Assembly: GCA_029865225.1 (NCBI GenBank) | Contig: JAOUHJ010000006.1 | Location: 1 to 64,000, forward strand | Length of the DNA stretch: 64,000 bases | Reading direction: 5' to 3' | From: Nitrospira sp. | GTDB taxonomy: Bacteria > Nitrospirota > Nitrospiria > Nitrospirales > Nitrospiraceae | Part shown: piece by piece, positions 18,197-27,637 of the stretch | Layout of the letters: every line of letters starts with the position of its first letter | Numbering within the stretch: the first letter of the stretch is position 1 | Program-made: the position numbers and the translations under genes | The notes under the pieces: model-generated | What the model was told of the DNA's origin: nothing | The model's database searches: none | The model's input: only the letters and a program-made list of their open reading frames with translations

Positions 18197-21181
18197 ATGT
18201 CCATTCAGCAGATCTTGCACCAACGGCTGGCTTCCGAATTGGGCAAACAAATTGCGGAGGCACTCATGACTCGGTTGCCTCAGGCCACGGGTCGACCGGA
18301 TGCGGAGGAGCAAGTCTTGACCCTGCTGGATGAACTGCACCAATTATCAGGGAAAACAGCCACCGCGGCGATCGAGGCACTTCCTGAATTGGACCGGCGC
18401 GCCAGGTTGGGGGATATCCTCCTATGGCTTGACCTTGGGGTGGCCTTAGCTGAGTCGTCAGGCGCATCCGCGCTCAAATATTTTAAAGATAGCCCCTTGT
18501 TGCTTGGGCTCATCGAACCGGCTAGTGCGCGGGTTGAGGTCCTGACGATCAGTCTGGAACTGGCTGAGCAAGACGCCAACGTCGCCCTCGAATACCTTCG
18601 GCATGCTCCGCAGATTCTCTCAGAAGTCCCCACGATTCACTTGCGCCCCTGGCTCGACGTCGGCATGGAACTCACGCAAGTCAACGTGGTCGTGGGTCTC
18701 GAGTTCATCAGACACATCTCCAAGCTTGCCTCCGTGCTGCCGGTAGAGAGCGTACGGGACTGGGCCACCGTGGGCATGAAATTGATTGTGCCGAACAGCC
18801 TGGGGAAGCCGGACTATGTGGCGACCATGGAGTTTCTCAGGACCAGCCCCTCCATTCTTGAACAGATAGAACAGCCGACCGTTCGTGCCAAAGTCGTCTC
18901 CCTCTGCCTCTTGTTGGCCGAGCGATCTCCGGAATACAGCATCGCCTGGCTTGCGGATTCACCCAATCTCCTACGCGCAGTACCGTCGGAGGTATGGCGG
19001 ATCAAGCTGTTGCAGTACGGGTCCCTGCTGGCCGAGAAGCATGTGGAGGCGACCATCGGCTATCTACATCGTGCGCCGGAACTGGTCCAACTGCTGGGGG
19101 ACGGGCCTGAGGCCGTCTCAAAATTTGAGAACTGGTTCACGACTGGAATGGAAGTACTGGCCTATAGTCCGGACGCAGCACGCGCCTTTTTTGCAGTCGA
19201 GTCCCAGAAAGCGCTGGCCTCGGTTGAGCAGGCCTTAAGTGGGGTGCCGTTTCGACAGGTCGCGCGAAGGATCAAATTGTTTGTCCAGGGACTCTGCGGA
19301 ACCGATGTGGCCGTGAGGGCGCTTCCGGATTCCGTGATGGCTCCAGTCCGAGCGACGGTCAGCGCAGACGGAAGGTCCATTTCTTTGCCGGCGCTGCTTC
19401 GTCGGTATCCGACAGCTGCGGAGAATGAGCGCCTCTACTTCGTGATGGCGGCGCACGAAGCCGGGCATTTGGAATTCGGCACCTATCGGCTTACGCTCGA
19501 TAGGCTCGCCGATCTGGTCGATACCGTACGAAAGCGTTACGGTCGATCCAGTGAGGCCAGACCCGACACGCTTAATGCTTTGTTTCAGCTTTACCCTCAG
19601 GCACTCCTCGTCAGGGATCTCTGGGTCGTACTGGAAGATGCTCGTATCGAGTGCCTGTTGCAAGCTGAGTATCCTGGTCTTCGGCGTGATCTGGCACGGT
19701 TGGCCGCCGAATCCATCACCCCGCGTGATCCCTCTCAAGGGGTGACGGTCAAGGAAGTGGTCATCGACTGCCTCTTGAGGCTTTCGACAGGCGAAACCGA
19801 AGCTGCTGCAGTCCCCCAGGCGGTGAAGGAGGAAGTCTCCATCCTCTGGGGCATGAGCCAGGCCGTTCTGAAGACGACGGCCACGGCGGAGGACGTCGTT
19901 CGCGTGGTCGACGCCGTGTATGTGAAATTGGAAGAACTCTTGGCGGCTCGTGGGGAGATGATCACTGTCGAACGAGACGAAGAGCCAAAAGATGGACAAG
20001 GGGAGCAACCCTCACCTACGCAGCTAGGCGATCAATACCGCCCAGTGACCGATGTGGCCTATCGTGGCTCGATGAATCCGGAGTTCATCACATGGAGCCA
20101 GGAACAGCTCGAACAACAGTCGGAGCCTCCGGCCCACTCTGAGAATGCTTCGATAGGAAATCCCCGACGCGGTCAGGAACCCAGAGGCAACGAGCGCTTA
20201 AGCGAGGGGCGATCCTTGCCGTCCTTGGTCGAAGATAGCGTGGCTGTCGAACCCGGTGCCCAATCGAGACAAGACATCCTGACGCACGAAGGACAGACGG
20301 TGCTGTACCACGAGTGGGACCATCGGATTGACGATTACCGGATGAATTGGAGCCGTGTCAGGGAAGGCCCCGCGGATATCGGATCCGATGAGTTCGTCAC
20401 GGCGACGTTGGCGGCGCAGCGGAGTGCCGTCCGGTCGCTCCGGCGGTTTTTTGAGGGGTTGCGTCCTCCTGCGTTTCGACGCGTTACTGGGCAACCGGAC
20501 GGGGACGAGGTTGATCTCGATGCGGTGGTTCGTCGAGCCGGAGAGCAACGAGCTGGCAGGGAAGGCGATGATCGGATCTACATCCGTCGAGAAAAGCGTG
20601 AGCGCGATGTGGCCGTGGCATTTCTTGTCGATGTGAGTGGATCGACCAGCCGGACCCTCGACCATGGGCGTCGAGTGATCGATGTGGAAAAAGAAGGACT
20701 GGTGCTCCTCTGTGAAGCACTGGAAGCCGTTGGCGATCAATATGGACTGTATGCCTACTCCGGCCAGGGACGTGGTATGGTCGACTTTCTCACGGTCAAG
20801 GATTTTGACGAGCGGCTTGGCGCTTCGACCGCCCATCGGCTGGGAGGCCTGACCCCCCGTCATCAGAATCGCGATGGAGCGGCGATACGACACGCTACAA
20901 CCAAGTTACTAAGGCGCGACGCAAAGAACCGTATCCTCATGCTGTTGAGTGACGGACGACCGTTGGACGATGGCTACAAGGATGACTATGCGCTGGAAGA
21001 TACGAAGATGGCTCTGCGCGAGGCGCGAGTGCGGGGAGTGGAGGCTTTTTGTGTGACGATTGATCGGGAAGCGGAAAACTATCTCGGCCGCATGTATGCC
21101 GACACGCGGTATTGCGTCGTCAGCACTGTCGAAGCCCTTCCCTCCAAGCTGCCTCGTATTTACCGGCAATTGACGGCGTAA
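18197..21181 (+). CDS. NorD/CbbO-like VWA-domain protein
   Basis: 994 residues. The N-terminal ~330 residues are helical and repetitive (LxxAPxLL-type units about 33 residues apart); a middle region has HEAGH (HExxH-like) in AAHEAGHLEFGTYR; an acidic linker follows; the C-terminal VWA domain has MIDAS residues DVSGS (Asp812), a Thr/Ser loop and LLSDGRPLD. This layout matches CbbO/NorD, which with the MoxR-type ATPase CbbQ/NorQ activates rubisco or NO reductase. No CbbQ/NorQ gene is adjacent, so its target is unknown. A small conserved-looking gene follows 13 bp later. Confidence 0.82.
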   Translation: MSIQQILHQRLASELGKQIAEALMTRLPQATGRPDAEEQVLTLLDELHQLSGKTATAAIEALPELDRRARLGDILLWLDLGVALAESSGASALKYFKDSPLLLGLIEPASARVEVLTISLELAEQDANVALEYLRHAPQILSEVPTIHLRPWLDVGMELTQVNVVVGLEFIRHISKLASVLPVESVRDWATVGMKLIVPNSLGKPDYVATMEFLRTSPSILEQIEQPTVRAKVVSLCLLLAERSPEYSIAWLADSPNLLRAVPSEVWRIKLLQYGSLLAEKHVEATIGYLHRAPELVQLLGDGPEAVSKFENWFTTGMEVLAYSPDAARAFFAVESQKALASVEQALSGVPFRQVARRIKLFVQGLCGTDVAVRALPDSVMAPVRATVSADGRSISLPALLRRYPTAAENERLYFVMAAHEAGHLEFGTYRLTLDRLADLVDTVRKRYGRSSEARPDTLNALFQLYPQALLVRDLWVVLEDARIECLLQAEYPGLRRDLARLAAESITPRDPSQGVTVKEVVIDCLLRLSTGETEAAAVPQAVKEEVSILWGMSQAVLKTTATAEDVVRVVDAVYVKLEELLAARGEMITVERDEEPKDGQGEQPSPTQLGDQYRPVTDVAYRGSMNPEFITWSQEQLEQQSEPPAHSENASIGNPRRGQEPRGNERLSEGRSLPSLVEDSVAVEPGAQSRQDILTHEGQTVLYHEWDHRIDDYRMNWSRVREGPADIGSDEFVTATLAAQRSAVRSLRRFFEGLRPPAFRRVTGQPDGDEVDLDAVVRRAGEQRAGREGDDRIYIRREKRERDVAVAFLVDVSGSTSRTLDHGRRVIDVEKEGLVLLCEALEAVGDQYGLYAYSGQGRGMVDFLTVKDFDERLGASTAHRLGGLTPRHQNRDGAAIRHATTKLLRRDAKNRILMLLSDGRPLDDGYKDDYALEDTKMALREARVRGVEAFCVTIDREAENYLGRMYADTRYCVVSTVEALPSKLPRIYRQLTA

Positions 21182-21194
21182 TCAGGTATTGCGT

Positions 21195-21602
21195 ATGACA
21201 GACTCGATTGGAAAGCCTCAGGTTCCCGCATGGTTATATAAGCTTTTCACGGGCCACCAATATCCCTACGTCCGTCGCTTAGCCAAGTTCGGACAGACGG
21301 TGAAACCCGGTGAAGACCGTCCTGAACCGACGAAGGACATGATCGAGACCAAGTTCTGGGAGATCTATCCTCGATGTCGACTAAAAATATTGCAGGAAGT
21401 GAAGGAGGGGATGATCGTGGTCTTTCATGACTTGGGCGAATACTCACCCGGTGGGTACCAGGAGCTGGTCGACAATCCAGAGGTGTTTCTGGCAAATACT
21501 TTCGGCAAGAAAAAGATCAAGGTCAATTTTTACGACGGGGAGAATTTCGTCTGTACCATCAACTTCAAGGTTGGGGGTTGGACTGAGCACGAACATGCGT
21601 GA
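21195..21602 (+). CDS. Small cytoplasmic protein of unknown function
   Basis: 135 residues from the ATG at 21195 (a TTG lies 6 bp earlier). It begins MTDSIGKPQVPAWLYKLFTG and is rich in aromatic and charged residues, with no membrane span and a single Cys pair near residues 60 and 120. It begins 13 bp after the NorD-like gene, suggesting co-expression and perhaps an accessory role to that VWA protein. No family recognised. Confidence 0.65.
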   Translation: MTDSIGKPQVPAWLYKLFTGHQYPYVRRLAKFGQTVKPGEDRPEPTKDMIETKFWEIYPRCRLKILQEVKEGMIVVFHDLGEYSPGGYQELVDNPEVFLANTFGKKKIKVNFYDGENFVCTINFKVGGWTEHEHA

Positions 21603-21612
21603 GGGGTTTAGA

Positions 21613-21641
21613 GTGAAGCGTACAGGGATATTGCGCTTCAC
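21613..21641. repeat. Inverted repeat before mdh
   Basis: GTGAAGCG at 21613-21620 pairs perfectly with CGCTTCAC at 21634-21641 (13-base loop), followed by repeated TCACGT motifs. It may be a weak terminator or an mRNA leader structure for mdh, whose ATG is 30 bp downstream. Confidence 0.45.
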
Positions 21642-21671
21642 GTCTCACGTTTCACGTTTTATGAGGTAGTC

Positions 21672-22613
21672 ATGATGACACGACCGAAAATTACGGTGGT
21701 AGGAGCCGGGAACGTCGGAGGGACGACGGCGCAGCGATTAGCCGAGAAAGATTGCTACGACGTGGTACTGATCGATATTGCGAAGGGAGTCCCGCAGGGG
21801 AAGGCGCTCGATATTTCCCAAGCCGGGCCTGTTTGCGGGTACAACTCCCGAGTCGTCGGCACGAACGGGTATGAGGAAACCGCCGGATCGTCCATTGCCG
21901 TGATCACCTCCGGTATGCCGAGAAAGCCCGGCATGAGTCGCGACGAGTTATTGGCGACGAATGCGAAGATCGTGAAATCGGTTGTCACCGAGCTGGTGTC
22001 TCGATCACCGGAGATCATCCTGATCCTTGTGACCAATCCATTGGATGCCATGGTGCATGTCGCACGGATGGTCAGCGGCCTCCCCAAATCGAGAATCATC
22101 GGCATGGCCGGTGTGCTGGATTCTGCGAGAATGCGGACATTTATCGCTGGCGAACTGAATGTGCCCGTGACCGACGTGGAAGCCATGGTCTTGGGCGGGC
22201 ATGGGGATACGATGGTGCCTCTCCCACGCTATACGACCGTGAAGGGACAGCCCGTATCGGAACTCATGTCGAAGGAGAAATTGGACGCCATCGTCAAGCG
22301 TACACGCGACGGAGGGGCTGAAATCGTGGGTCTCTTGAAAACGGGTAGTGCGTTTTATGCACCGTCCGCTTCGGCTGTCGCCATGGTGGAAGCGATCCAC
22401 AAGGATCAGAAGCAGGTGATGCCCTGCGCCGTGCTGTGCGAAGGGGAATATGGACTCAAGAATGTCATCGTCGGCGTGCCGGTAAAAATTGGCCGTGGCG
22501 GCGCTGAGGAGATCATGGAATATGAGCTGACCAGCGACGAGCGGGCGGCGTTGGAAACGTCGGCCAACGCGGTTCGTGAACTCTGTAGCACTGTGGATCG
22601 ACTGATGGCCTAA
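21672..22613 (+). CDS. mdh: Malate dehydrogenase (LDH-like type)
   Basis: 313 residues. Rossmann motif [13 protein letters not shown] (GxGxxG) for NAD, active-site loop [13 protein letters not shown] with substrate-binding Arg residues, [17 protein letters not shown] and the catalytic His in [11 protein letters not shown] are all present. It interconverts malate and oxaloacetate, serving the oxidative or reductive TCA cycle. Its closest architectural type is the 310-residue bacterial Mdh related to lactate dehydrogenase; the Arg in the PRKPG loop favours malate. A second ATG one codon downstream is an equal start. Confidence 0.95.
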   Translation: MMTRPKITVVGAGNVGGTTAQRLAEKDCYDVVLIDIAKGVPQGKALDISQAGPVCGYNSRVVGTNGYEETAGSSIAVITSGMPRKPGMSRDELLATNAKIVKSVVTELVSRSPEIILILVTNPLDAMVHVARMVSGLPKSRIIGMAGVLDSARMRTFIAGELNVPVTDVEAMVLGGHGDTMVPLPRYTTVKGQPVSELMSKEKLDAIVKRTRDGGAEIVGLLKTGSAFYAPSASAVAMVEAIHKDQKQVMPCAVLCEGEYGLKNVIVGVPVKIGRGGAEEIMEYELTSDERAALETSANAVRELCSTVDRLMA

Positions 22614-22617
22614 GGTA

Positions 22618-22683
22618 GTCATTGGTCAATAGTCATCGGTTAAAGAAATGACGTAGGACTCTTCCTCACCCTTGACCAATGAC
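22618..22683. repeat. 12-bp perfect inverted repeat after mdh
   Basis: GTCATTGGTCAA at 22618-22629 is exactly inverted as TTGACCAATGAC at 22672-22683, with 42 bp between. It lies in the gap after mdh and could act in transcription end or be the tips of a tiny mobile repeat; no T-run follows. Confidence 0.5.
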
Positions 22684-22702
22684 ATGTGACCATCCGGCTC
22701 GC

Positions 22703-22732
22703 TTGACATTAAGAGAAACGCTGTCGTACAGA
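22703..22732 (+). promoter_or_regulatory. Promoter candidate for the PuuD-like gene
   Basis: TTGACA at 22703-22708 and TACAGA at 22727-22732, 18 bp apart. The -35 is consensus; the -10 is poor. It lies 43 bp before the ATG at 22775. Confidence 0.4.
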
Positions 22733-22774
22733 GATTAGATTAGGCAGTCAACCGTTTTTGAAGAGAGGGGAGTT

Positions 22775-23362
22775 ATGAAATTTCTTGAGGATCCGATGCA
22801 GACGATGTGGGCGGGATTTGCCCTCACCGTTGTGTTGATAATGATATATCTGGGGTTAACGGGCATTGGCGCTGGCGAGGCTGATTGGGGCCAGATGATC
22901 CTTCGCTGGGTGCACTTCCTGGCTGGGATCACGTGGATCGGGCTTTTGTATTTCTTTAACCTGATCAATGCCGCCTTCTTGAAGAGCCTGGATGGGCCGA
23001 CGAAGAACATCGTGATTCCGAAGCTCATGCCGGCAGCGCTCAATTGGTTCCGACACGGAGCCACCGTGACTGTCGTGGCCGGGGTGCTCTTGTATGGTCA
23101 CATGTACCACAAGGGTGGAACGGGAGCCGTAGCCTTGGCGATCGGTGGGTTGCTCGGCATTATCATGATGGGCAACGTCCATGGCATCATCTGGCCGAAC
23201 CAGAAGAAGATTATTGCCGCTGTCACCGCGGCTGGGCAGGGAACACCTGCGCCGCCGGAAATGGCGCAATGGGGACGCACAGCCTTGCTGGCCTCACGTG
23301 TGAATTTCCTGCTCTCGATTCCCATGCTGTTCTTCATGGGAGCCGGCAGTCACTTCAGATAA
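22775..23362 (+). CDS. PuuD-like (urate hydroxylase N-domain type) membrane protein
   Basis: 195 residues with about four to five membrane spans (WAGFALTVVLIMIYLGLTGI; FLAGITWIGLLYFFNLINAAF; TVVAGVLLYGHMY; GAVALAIGGLLGIIMMGNVHG; FLLSIPMLFFMGAG). Conserved histidines occur in LRWVHFLAGITWIG, NWFRHGATVT and GNVHGIIWPNQKK, the pattern of the PuuD membrane domain that may bind heme. The cytochrome c tail of full PuuD is absent. A GAGGGGAG ribosome site precedes the ATG. Urate chemistry should not be assumed for this short form; an electron-transfer role is an inference. Confidence 0.7.
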   Translation: MKFLEDPMQTMWAGFALTVVLIMIYLGLTGIGAGEADWGQMILRWVHFLAGITWIGLLYFFNLINAAFLKSLDGPTKNIVIPKLMPAALNWFRHGATVTVVAGVLLYGHMYHKGGTGAVALAIGGLLGIIMMGNVHGIIWPNQKKIIAAVTAAGQGTPAPPEMAQWGRTALLASRVNFLLSIPMLFFMGAGSHFR

Positions 23363-23372
23363 AGCCTAATTT

Positions 23373-23405
23373 CCCTTGCCAGTGAGCTGAGCTCACCGGC
23401 AAGGG
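23373..23405 (+). terminator. Terminator-like hairpin
   Basis: A 15-bp stem with one mismatch (CCCTTGCC..GTGAGC pairing with GCTCAC..GGCAAGGG) and a TGA loop begins 10 bp after the PuuD-like stop codon and is followed by TTTC. Confidence 0.7.
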
Positions 23406-23516
23406 TTTCAATTGCAACGTACCCGTTTACAGTCCCCTGCCCCTCTCTACCTAGCCTCTCACTAGGCCCCCTAGTCCTAACCGCTTGAGATTCAGGCCCA
23501 TTTACAACAAGTTGCC

Positions 23517-23546
23517 TTGACGGAGGAAGAGGTGGGGCCGTATAGT
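23517..23546 (+). promoter_or_regulatory. Promoter for nuoF
   Basis: TTGACG at 23517-23522 and TATAGT at 23541-23546 have an 18-bp spacer, 37 bp before the nuoF ATG. It closely resembles the hisS promoter in this window (same -10). Confidence 0.6.
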
Positions 23547-23583
23547 ACGGGCTCAACCTTGAGAGGTTTTTAACAGGATAGCT

Positions 23584-24888
23584 ATGTCTACGGCCGCTGA
23601 ACCACGACTTGTTCAACAGATCGAAGGGGCTCCTTGGGAGATCGAGGGGTATCTCAAGGTCGGTGGCTATGATGCCTGGAAGCGTTGTGTGATGGAGCGG
23701 AACGCTGGTCAAGTGATTGATGAGCTGAAGAAATCCGGTCTGCGAGGTCGTGGTGGCGCAGGATTTCCAACAGGCATCAAGTGGGACAAAGTCCTCAATC
23801 ACCGGGTGAAAGAGCGCTATTTTGTCTGTAATGCCGGGGAACACGAACCGGGTACGTTCAAGGACCGCCAGCTATTGAAGACGTTGCCTCACCAATTGAT
23901 CGAGGGCTGTTTGATCGCGTCCTACACGGTGCAAGCGAAGGCGTCCTTCATTTACGTGAATCATGAATACCATGAAGAACAGCAGAATCTGAAAAAGGCG
24001 TTGGCCCAAGCAAAAGAACGGGGCCTCCTCGGGAAGAACGTGCTTGGCAGCGGGTTTGATATTGAGCTGGAAATCTTTGACGGCCATGGTAGCTACGTGG
24101 CCGGTGAAGAAACGGCGATGCTCGAGTCTATGCAAGGCCGACCGGCCATGCCGAGGCAAAAGCCCCCGTTCTATCCCACGGACTTCGGCCTCTATGGCAA
24201 GCCAACGCTCGTCAATAACGTGGAGACGCTTTGTAACATCCCGCGGATTCTCTACAAGGGCGCCTCGTGGTTCACGCAGGTGGGCACGGAGAAATGTCCC
24301 GGCACGATGATGTTTTCACTCAGTGGCTCGGTCAATCGGCCCGGGGTGTATGAAATGCCGATGGGGGTGACGATCCGCGATTTGATCGAGCAATGCGGTG
24401 GCGGCGTGCCTAATGGCCGTAAGATCAAAGCGGTCTTTCCAGGCGGCCCGGCGTTCTCCATGGTCACGGCGGATCAGCTGGATTTGCCAATGGACTTTGA
24501 TTCGTTGAAGAAGGCTGGCACAGGGTTGGGGTCGGCCGGGGTGATCGTCGTCGACGATGCGAGCTGCATGGTGGCCAAGACGCTGCACTATTCCAATTTT
24601 TTCAAGAACGAGAGTTGCGGTCAGTGCCCTCCCTGTCGGATGGGAACGATGAACCTCGCCGCACTGATGACGAAGATTGAGGCGGGCCAGGGCACGCAGA
24701 AAGATCTCGACAGCATGCTTCAGCTCTGTGGGTTTGTGAAAGGGACCGGATACTGTACGCTGGTCACCGGTGCATCGGTATTGGTGCAAAGCAGTCTCAA
24801 ATTATTCCGGCAGGAATACGAGGATCATATCCGGCTGCAACGCTGTCCCTACAAGGAAGTCCCGGCCGGAGTCGCCGCACAGTTATAG
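23584..24888 (+). CDS. nuoF: NADH-quinone oxidoreductase subunit F (NuoF-like)
   Basis: 434 residues. It has the FMN/NADH-binding region GRGGAGFPTGIKW and GEETAMLESMQGRPAMPRQKPPF, an SLBB segment, and the [4Fe-4S] ligands in SCGQCPPCRMG with the distal Cys in KGTGYC. NuoF takes electrons from NADH into complex I. Here it is outside a nuo operon and is followed 8 bp later by a [2Fe-2S] ferredoxin gene, so it could supply complex I in trans or form a NAD(H):ferredoxin module. The choice cannot be made from this window. Confidence 0.92.
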   Translation: MSTAAEPRLVQQIEGAPWEIEGYLKVGGYDAWKRCVMERNAGQVIDELKKSGLRGRGGAGFPTGIKWDKVLNHRVKERYFVCNAGEHEPGTFKDRQLLKTLPHQLIEGCLIASYTVQAKASFIYVNHEYHEEQQNLKKALAQAKERGLLGKNVLGSGFDIELEIFDGHGSYVAGEETAMLESMQGRPAMPRQKPPFYPTDFGLYGKPTLVNNVETLCNIPRILYKGASWFTQVGTEKCPGTMMFSLSGSVNRPGVYEMPMGVTIRDLIEQCGGGVPNGRKIKAVFPGGPAFSMVTADQLDLPMDFDSLKKAGTGLGSAGVIVVDDASCMVAKTLHYSNFFKNESCGQCPPCRMGTMNLAALMTKIEAGQGTQKDLDSMLQLCGFVKGTGYCTLVTGASVLVQSSLKLFRQEYEDHIRLQRCPYKEVPAGVAAQL

Positions 24889-24896
24889 GGGACACG

Positions 24897-25232
24897 ATGC
24901 CACGAGTGACCTTCCTCCATTCAAACGGGCGTAGCGGAGAGGTGGAGGAGAACATTTCGCTGCTTGATGCGGCAAAGGAAGTGGGGTTTCGATTGAACCA
25001 CGACTGCGGAGGGAATGCCTCCTGCACGACCTGCCGCGTGGAAGTTCAGGCAGGGTACGAGCACCTCTCGGAAATAGATTTCGACGAACAAGACCTACTG
25101 GATCGCGAGGCATTGACCGACCCGCAGCATCGCCTGGCCTGCCAGGCGCGTGTGTTGGGTGATGTCGTTGTGCGTGTTCCAGAAGCCAAATGGGAGAACC
25201 AAAAGACTACGACGACCGAGGCGTGGGGTTGA
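24897..25232 (+). CDS. [2Fe-2S] ferredoxin
   Basis: 111 residues with an adrenodoxin/plant-type fold: CGGNASCTTC supplies three ligands and a distal Cys lies in RLACQAR. The N-terminus PRVTFLHSNGRSGEVEENISLLDAAKEVGF is typical. It starts 8 bp after nuoF with a GGGGACAC-type leader, so it is probably made together with NuoF and may accept its electrons. The Lys/Thr-rich C-terminus (ENQKTTTTEAWG) is likely disordered. Confidence 0.92.
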   Translation: MPRVTFLHSNGRSGEVEENISLLDAAKEVGFRLNHDCGGNASCTTCRVEVQAGYEHLSEIDFDEQDLLDREALTDPQHRLACQARVLGDVVVRVPEAKWENQKTTTTEAWG

Positions 25233-25312
25233 TATTCGAGGAAGAGGTGTTAGACTAACAACTTAGCTAGCCCGCTCGTGCGGGATAGACTGATCCATAG
25301 AGGAGGACAACA

Positions 25313-25633
25313 ATGGTTACCATTACGCCGGTGGCGGAACAGAAGATCAAGGAACTGATGGCCGAGGAAAAAGATGTAGTTGGGTTGCGCGTCTACGTGC
25401 GTGGCGGTGGCTGCCACGGCTATCAGTACGGGATGGCGTTCGAATCCAAAATGGCCGAGGACGATACCATCATCGAAAAGGGCGATGTGAAGCTCATCAT
25501 GGATTCACAGAGCGCTCCCTTGCTGCAGGGCGCTGAAGTCGACTACGTGGACAGTGTGCAAGGCTCCGGCTTCTCGATCAAGAATCCACAAGCCAAAACG
25601 ACGTGCGGCTGCGGCAGCTCATTCAGCGCCTAA
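25313..25633 (+). CDS. erpA: Iron-sulfur insertion protein, ErpA/A-type carrier
   Basis: 106 residues with the A-type carrier cysteine pattern: one Cys in RGGGCHGYQYG and two at the C-terminus in TTCGCGSSFSA. A-type carriers accept Fe-S clusters from the scaffold and insert them into targets. An AGGAGGA ribosome site lies 9 bp before the ATG. It follows the ferredoxin gene by 80 bp, appropriate to its neighbours' cluster needs. ErpA versus IscA/SufA cannot be separated firmly on this evidence. Confidence 0.88.
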   Translation: MVTITPVAEQKIKELMAEEKDVVGLRVYVRGGGCHGYQYGMAFESKMAEDDTIIEKGDVKLIMDSQSAPLLQGAEVDYVDSVQGSGFSIKNPQAKTTCGCGSSFSA

Positions 25634-25741
25634 GCGTGGCTACAGTTGCCGTAGGAATATCGGCACCGGACCTCCAGGCTGGGATTGCTTGAACCACAAG
25701 CAGTTCCAGCCGCTTATTTCACTCCAAGAGAACCAGCTCGT

Positions 25742-26146
25742 ATGTCACAGGTGCATGTGACCAGGCGCTATCGTTTTTGCGCCGCCCATAGGCTCCACAC
25801 GGATCAACTCTCTCCCGAAGAGAATTGGACCGCGTTCGGCAAATGTAATAATCCAAACGGGCATGGGCACAATTATGTCGTGCTGGTCACGGTTGCGAGC
25901 GGGGTAGCACAGGATTCGTGCAATCTTGATCGGCTCGATCAGGTCGTCAATGAGAAGATCGTCGAGCGCTTCGATCATCTCGACCTCAATCGTGATCCCG
26001 CCTTTGCCGAGCTCACCACCACGGGAGAAAATCTCGTCAAAGTGATTTGGGATATTCTGAAGCCAGCCCTGCCGTCTGACTGTCTGCAAAAGATTGGCGT
26101 GATTGAGACGAGGGACAACTACTTCGAATACGCGGGCACTCCTTAA
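25742..26146 (+). CDS. 6-pyruvoyl/6-carboxy-tetrahydropterin synthase family (PTPS/QueD)
   Basis: 134 residues from the ATG at 25742 ([19 protein letters not shown]). Zinc-binding histidines are His in FCAAHRLH and the pair in NGHGHNY; the catalytic Cys is in [14 protein letters not shown], a spacing nearer to eukaryote-like PTPS ([11 protein letters not shown]) than to short QueD. C-terminal ETRDNYFEY is also typical. The enzyme converts dihydroneopterin triphosphate. With folE 17 bp downstream it would form a pterin pathway: either queuosine/7-deazaguanine or tetrahydropterin. Which product is made is not decidable here. Confidence 0.85.
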   Translation: MSQVHVTRRYRFCAAHRLHTDQLSPEENWTAFGKCNNPNGHGHNYVVLVTVASGVAQDSCNLDRLDQVVNEKIVERFDHLDLNRDPAFAELTTTGENLVKVIWDILKPALPSDCLQKIGVIETRDNYFEYAGTP

Positions 26147-26163
26147 GCACGAAAGGGACTCCA

Positions 26164-26811
26164 GTGGGAAGGCAACGGACAAAAGAACGAAAAGGAGAAT
26201 CGATAGAAGATACAAGCGGGAGCGGGAAGCCTGCGGATCTGCCGGTTCTTCAATCACTGGTCACCGAAATGCTGCTCGCGCTCGGGGAAAAGCCCAGCCG
26301 CAATGGCTTGCTCAAGACGCCGGAGCGTGTGGCCAAGGCCCTGGCGTTCATGACGCAAGGCTATCAGCGCGATATCGACCATCTGTTGAACGGAGCCCTC
26401 TTTCCGATCGAATACGACGAGATGGTCATCGTGAAGGACATCGATTTCTTCAGCATGTGCGAGCACCATATGCTCCCGTTCTTCGGACGGGTTCATGTCG
26501 GCTATTTGCCGAACAAGAAAGTCGTCGGTCTGAGCAAAATTCCGAGGATTGTCGACACGTTTGCTAGAAGGCTTCAAGTTCAGGAACGTCTGACGGTTCA
26601 GATTGCTGAAACCTTACGATCTAAACTGAACGCACATGGCGTTGGGGTGGTGGTCGAAGCGAGACATCTCTGCATGATGATGCGTGGGGTGGAGAAGCAA
26701 AACACCGTCGCCGTGACCAGCTCCATGCTGGGAGCCTTCCGTAGTCAGTCACAGACTCGTCTGGAATTTCTCAAGTTAATCAGGCGTGGCAGCATCGGCG
26801 ATCCGGACTGA
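26164..26811 (+). CDS. folE: GTP cyclohydrolase I
   Basis: 215 residues, GTG start at 26164. Zinc ligands are in [18 protein letters not shown] and [32 protein letters not shown] and [18 protein letters not shown] are hallmark segments. It converts GTP to dihydroneopterin triphosphate, feeding folate and the PTPS enzyme encoded immediately upstream. The first ~25 residues are charged and variable. The pair of adjacent, closely spaced genes is strong context. Confidence 0.95.
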   Translation: MGRQRTKERKGESIEDTSGSGKPADLPVLQSLVTEMLLALGEKPSRNGLLKTPERVAKALAFMTQGYQRDIDHLLNGALFPIEYDEMVIVKDIDFFSMCEHHMLPFFGRVHVGYLPNKKVVGLSKIPRIVDTFARRLQVQERLTVQIAETLRSKLNAHGVGVVVEARHLCMMMRGVEKQNTVAVTSSMLGAFRSQSQTRLEFLKLIRRGSIGDPD

Positions 26812-26830
26812 GATCTCAGGGACTTTGCCC

Positions 26831-27637
26831 TTATCTGCTCGCTGCGCGAGTCACATCCAAGGCAAAACTCCGGATCGTTTCATTGAACTGATCCGACCGT
26901 TCCAAGTTCGAGAGATGAGCGGCTCCTGGAATGATGGTCAAGCGGGCCCCGGAAATCCTATCGGCCATAAGTTTGGCGTCTGAAGGCGGAGTGGGAAGGT
27001 CCAACTCACCGACGATAATCTGAGTGGGGCAGGTGATCTGACCCAACAGCGAGACGGAATCGGGTCGTTCAGCCATCGCCATCAAGTCTCCCGCGATACC
27101 GCTGATTTGATTGCCCTCGATCATCGCCCGCACGCACCCTACCAGTTCCGGTTTCGCTTGAATGGTCGCAGGGCTTAACAATTTCGGAATCATGATGTCG
27201 GCGATGGCCGATGGGCCGTTCTTGTACGCGGTCTGCGCCATCTGAAACCGCCCTTCCTTCCCTTCTACGGTGTCAGCCTGCGCTCGTGTGTTCGAGAGCA
27301 CCAAGCCCCGTACCCGGTCCGCATATCGCCGATAGAGCGCAAACAGGATGTACCCACCCATCGACAGACCGACGAATACCGCCTGTCGAATTGAGAGGTG
27401 ATCGAGCAGTCCGATCACATCGTCAGCAGCTTGGTCGAGAGTATAGCGCCAGAGCGGCGCATCGGATTCGCCATGCCCGCGCAAATCGATCGTCAGAACC
27501 CGAAATTGGGATGACAGTGCTTGTTCTTGCTCGACCCACATGCAGCGGTTCAGCGGAAACGCGTGGAGAAAGACGAGAGGGACGCCTGTCCCTTGATCAT
27601 TGAACGCGAGGGATATGTTATGAATCCTAGCTTGCAC
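26831..27637 (-). CDS. Alpha/beta-hydrolase
   Basis: 268 residues. Oxyanion loop near HAFPLNRCMW, nucleophile Ser in GLSMGGYILFA, acid Asp in VGELDLPTPP and catalytic His in PGAAHLSNLE form the triad. It resembles 3-oxoadipate enol-lactonase/BioH-like esterases, but the lack of pathway neighbours means the substrate is unknown. It is convergent with folE (19-bp gap) and divergent from rarA. Confidence 0.88.
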   Translation of the reverse strand: MQARIHNISLAFNDQGTGVPLVFLHAFPLNRCMWVEQEQALSSQFRVLTIDLRGHGESDAPLWRYTLDQAADDVIGLLDHLSIRQAVFVGLSMGGYILFALYRRYADRVRGLVLSNTRAQADTVEGKEGRFQMAQTAYKNGPSAIADIMIPKLLSPATIQAKPELVGCVRAMIEGNQISGIAGDLMAMAERPDSVSLLGQITCPTQIIVGELDLPTPPSDAKLMADRISGARLTIIPGAAHLSNLERSDQFNETIRSFALDVTRAASR

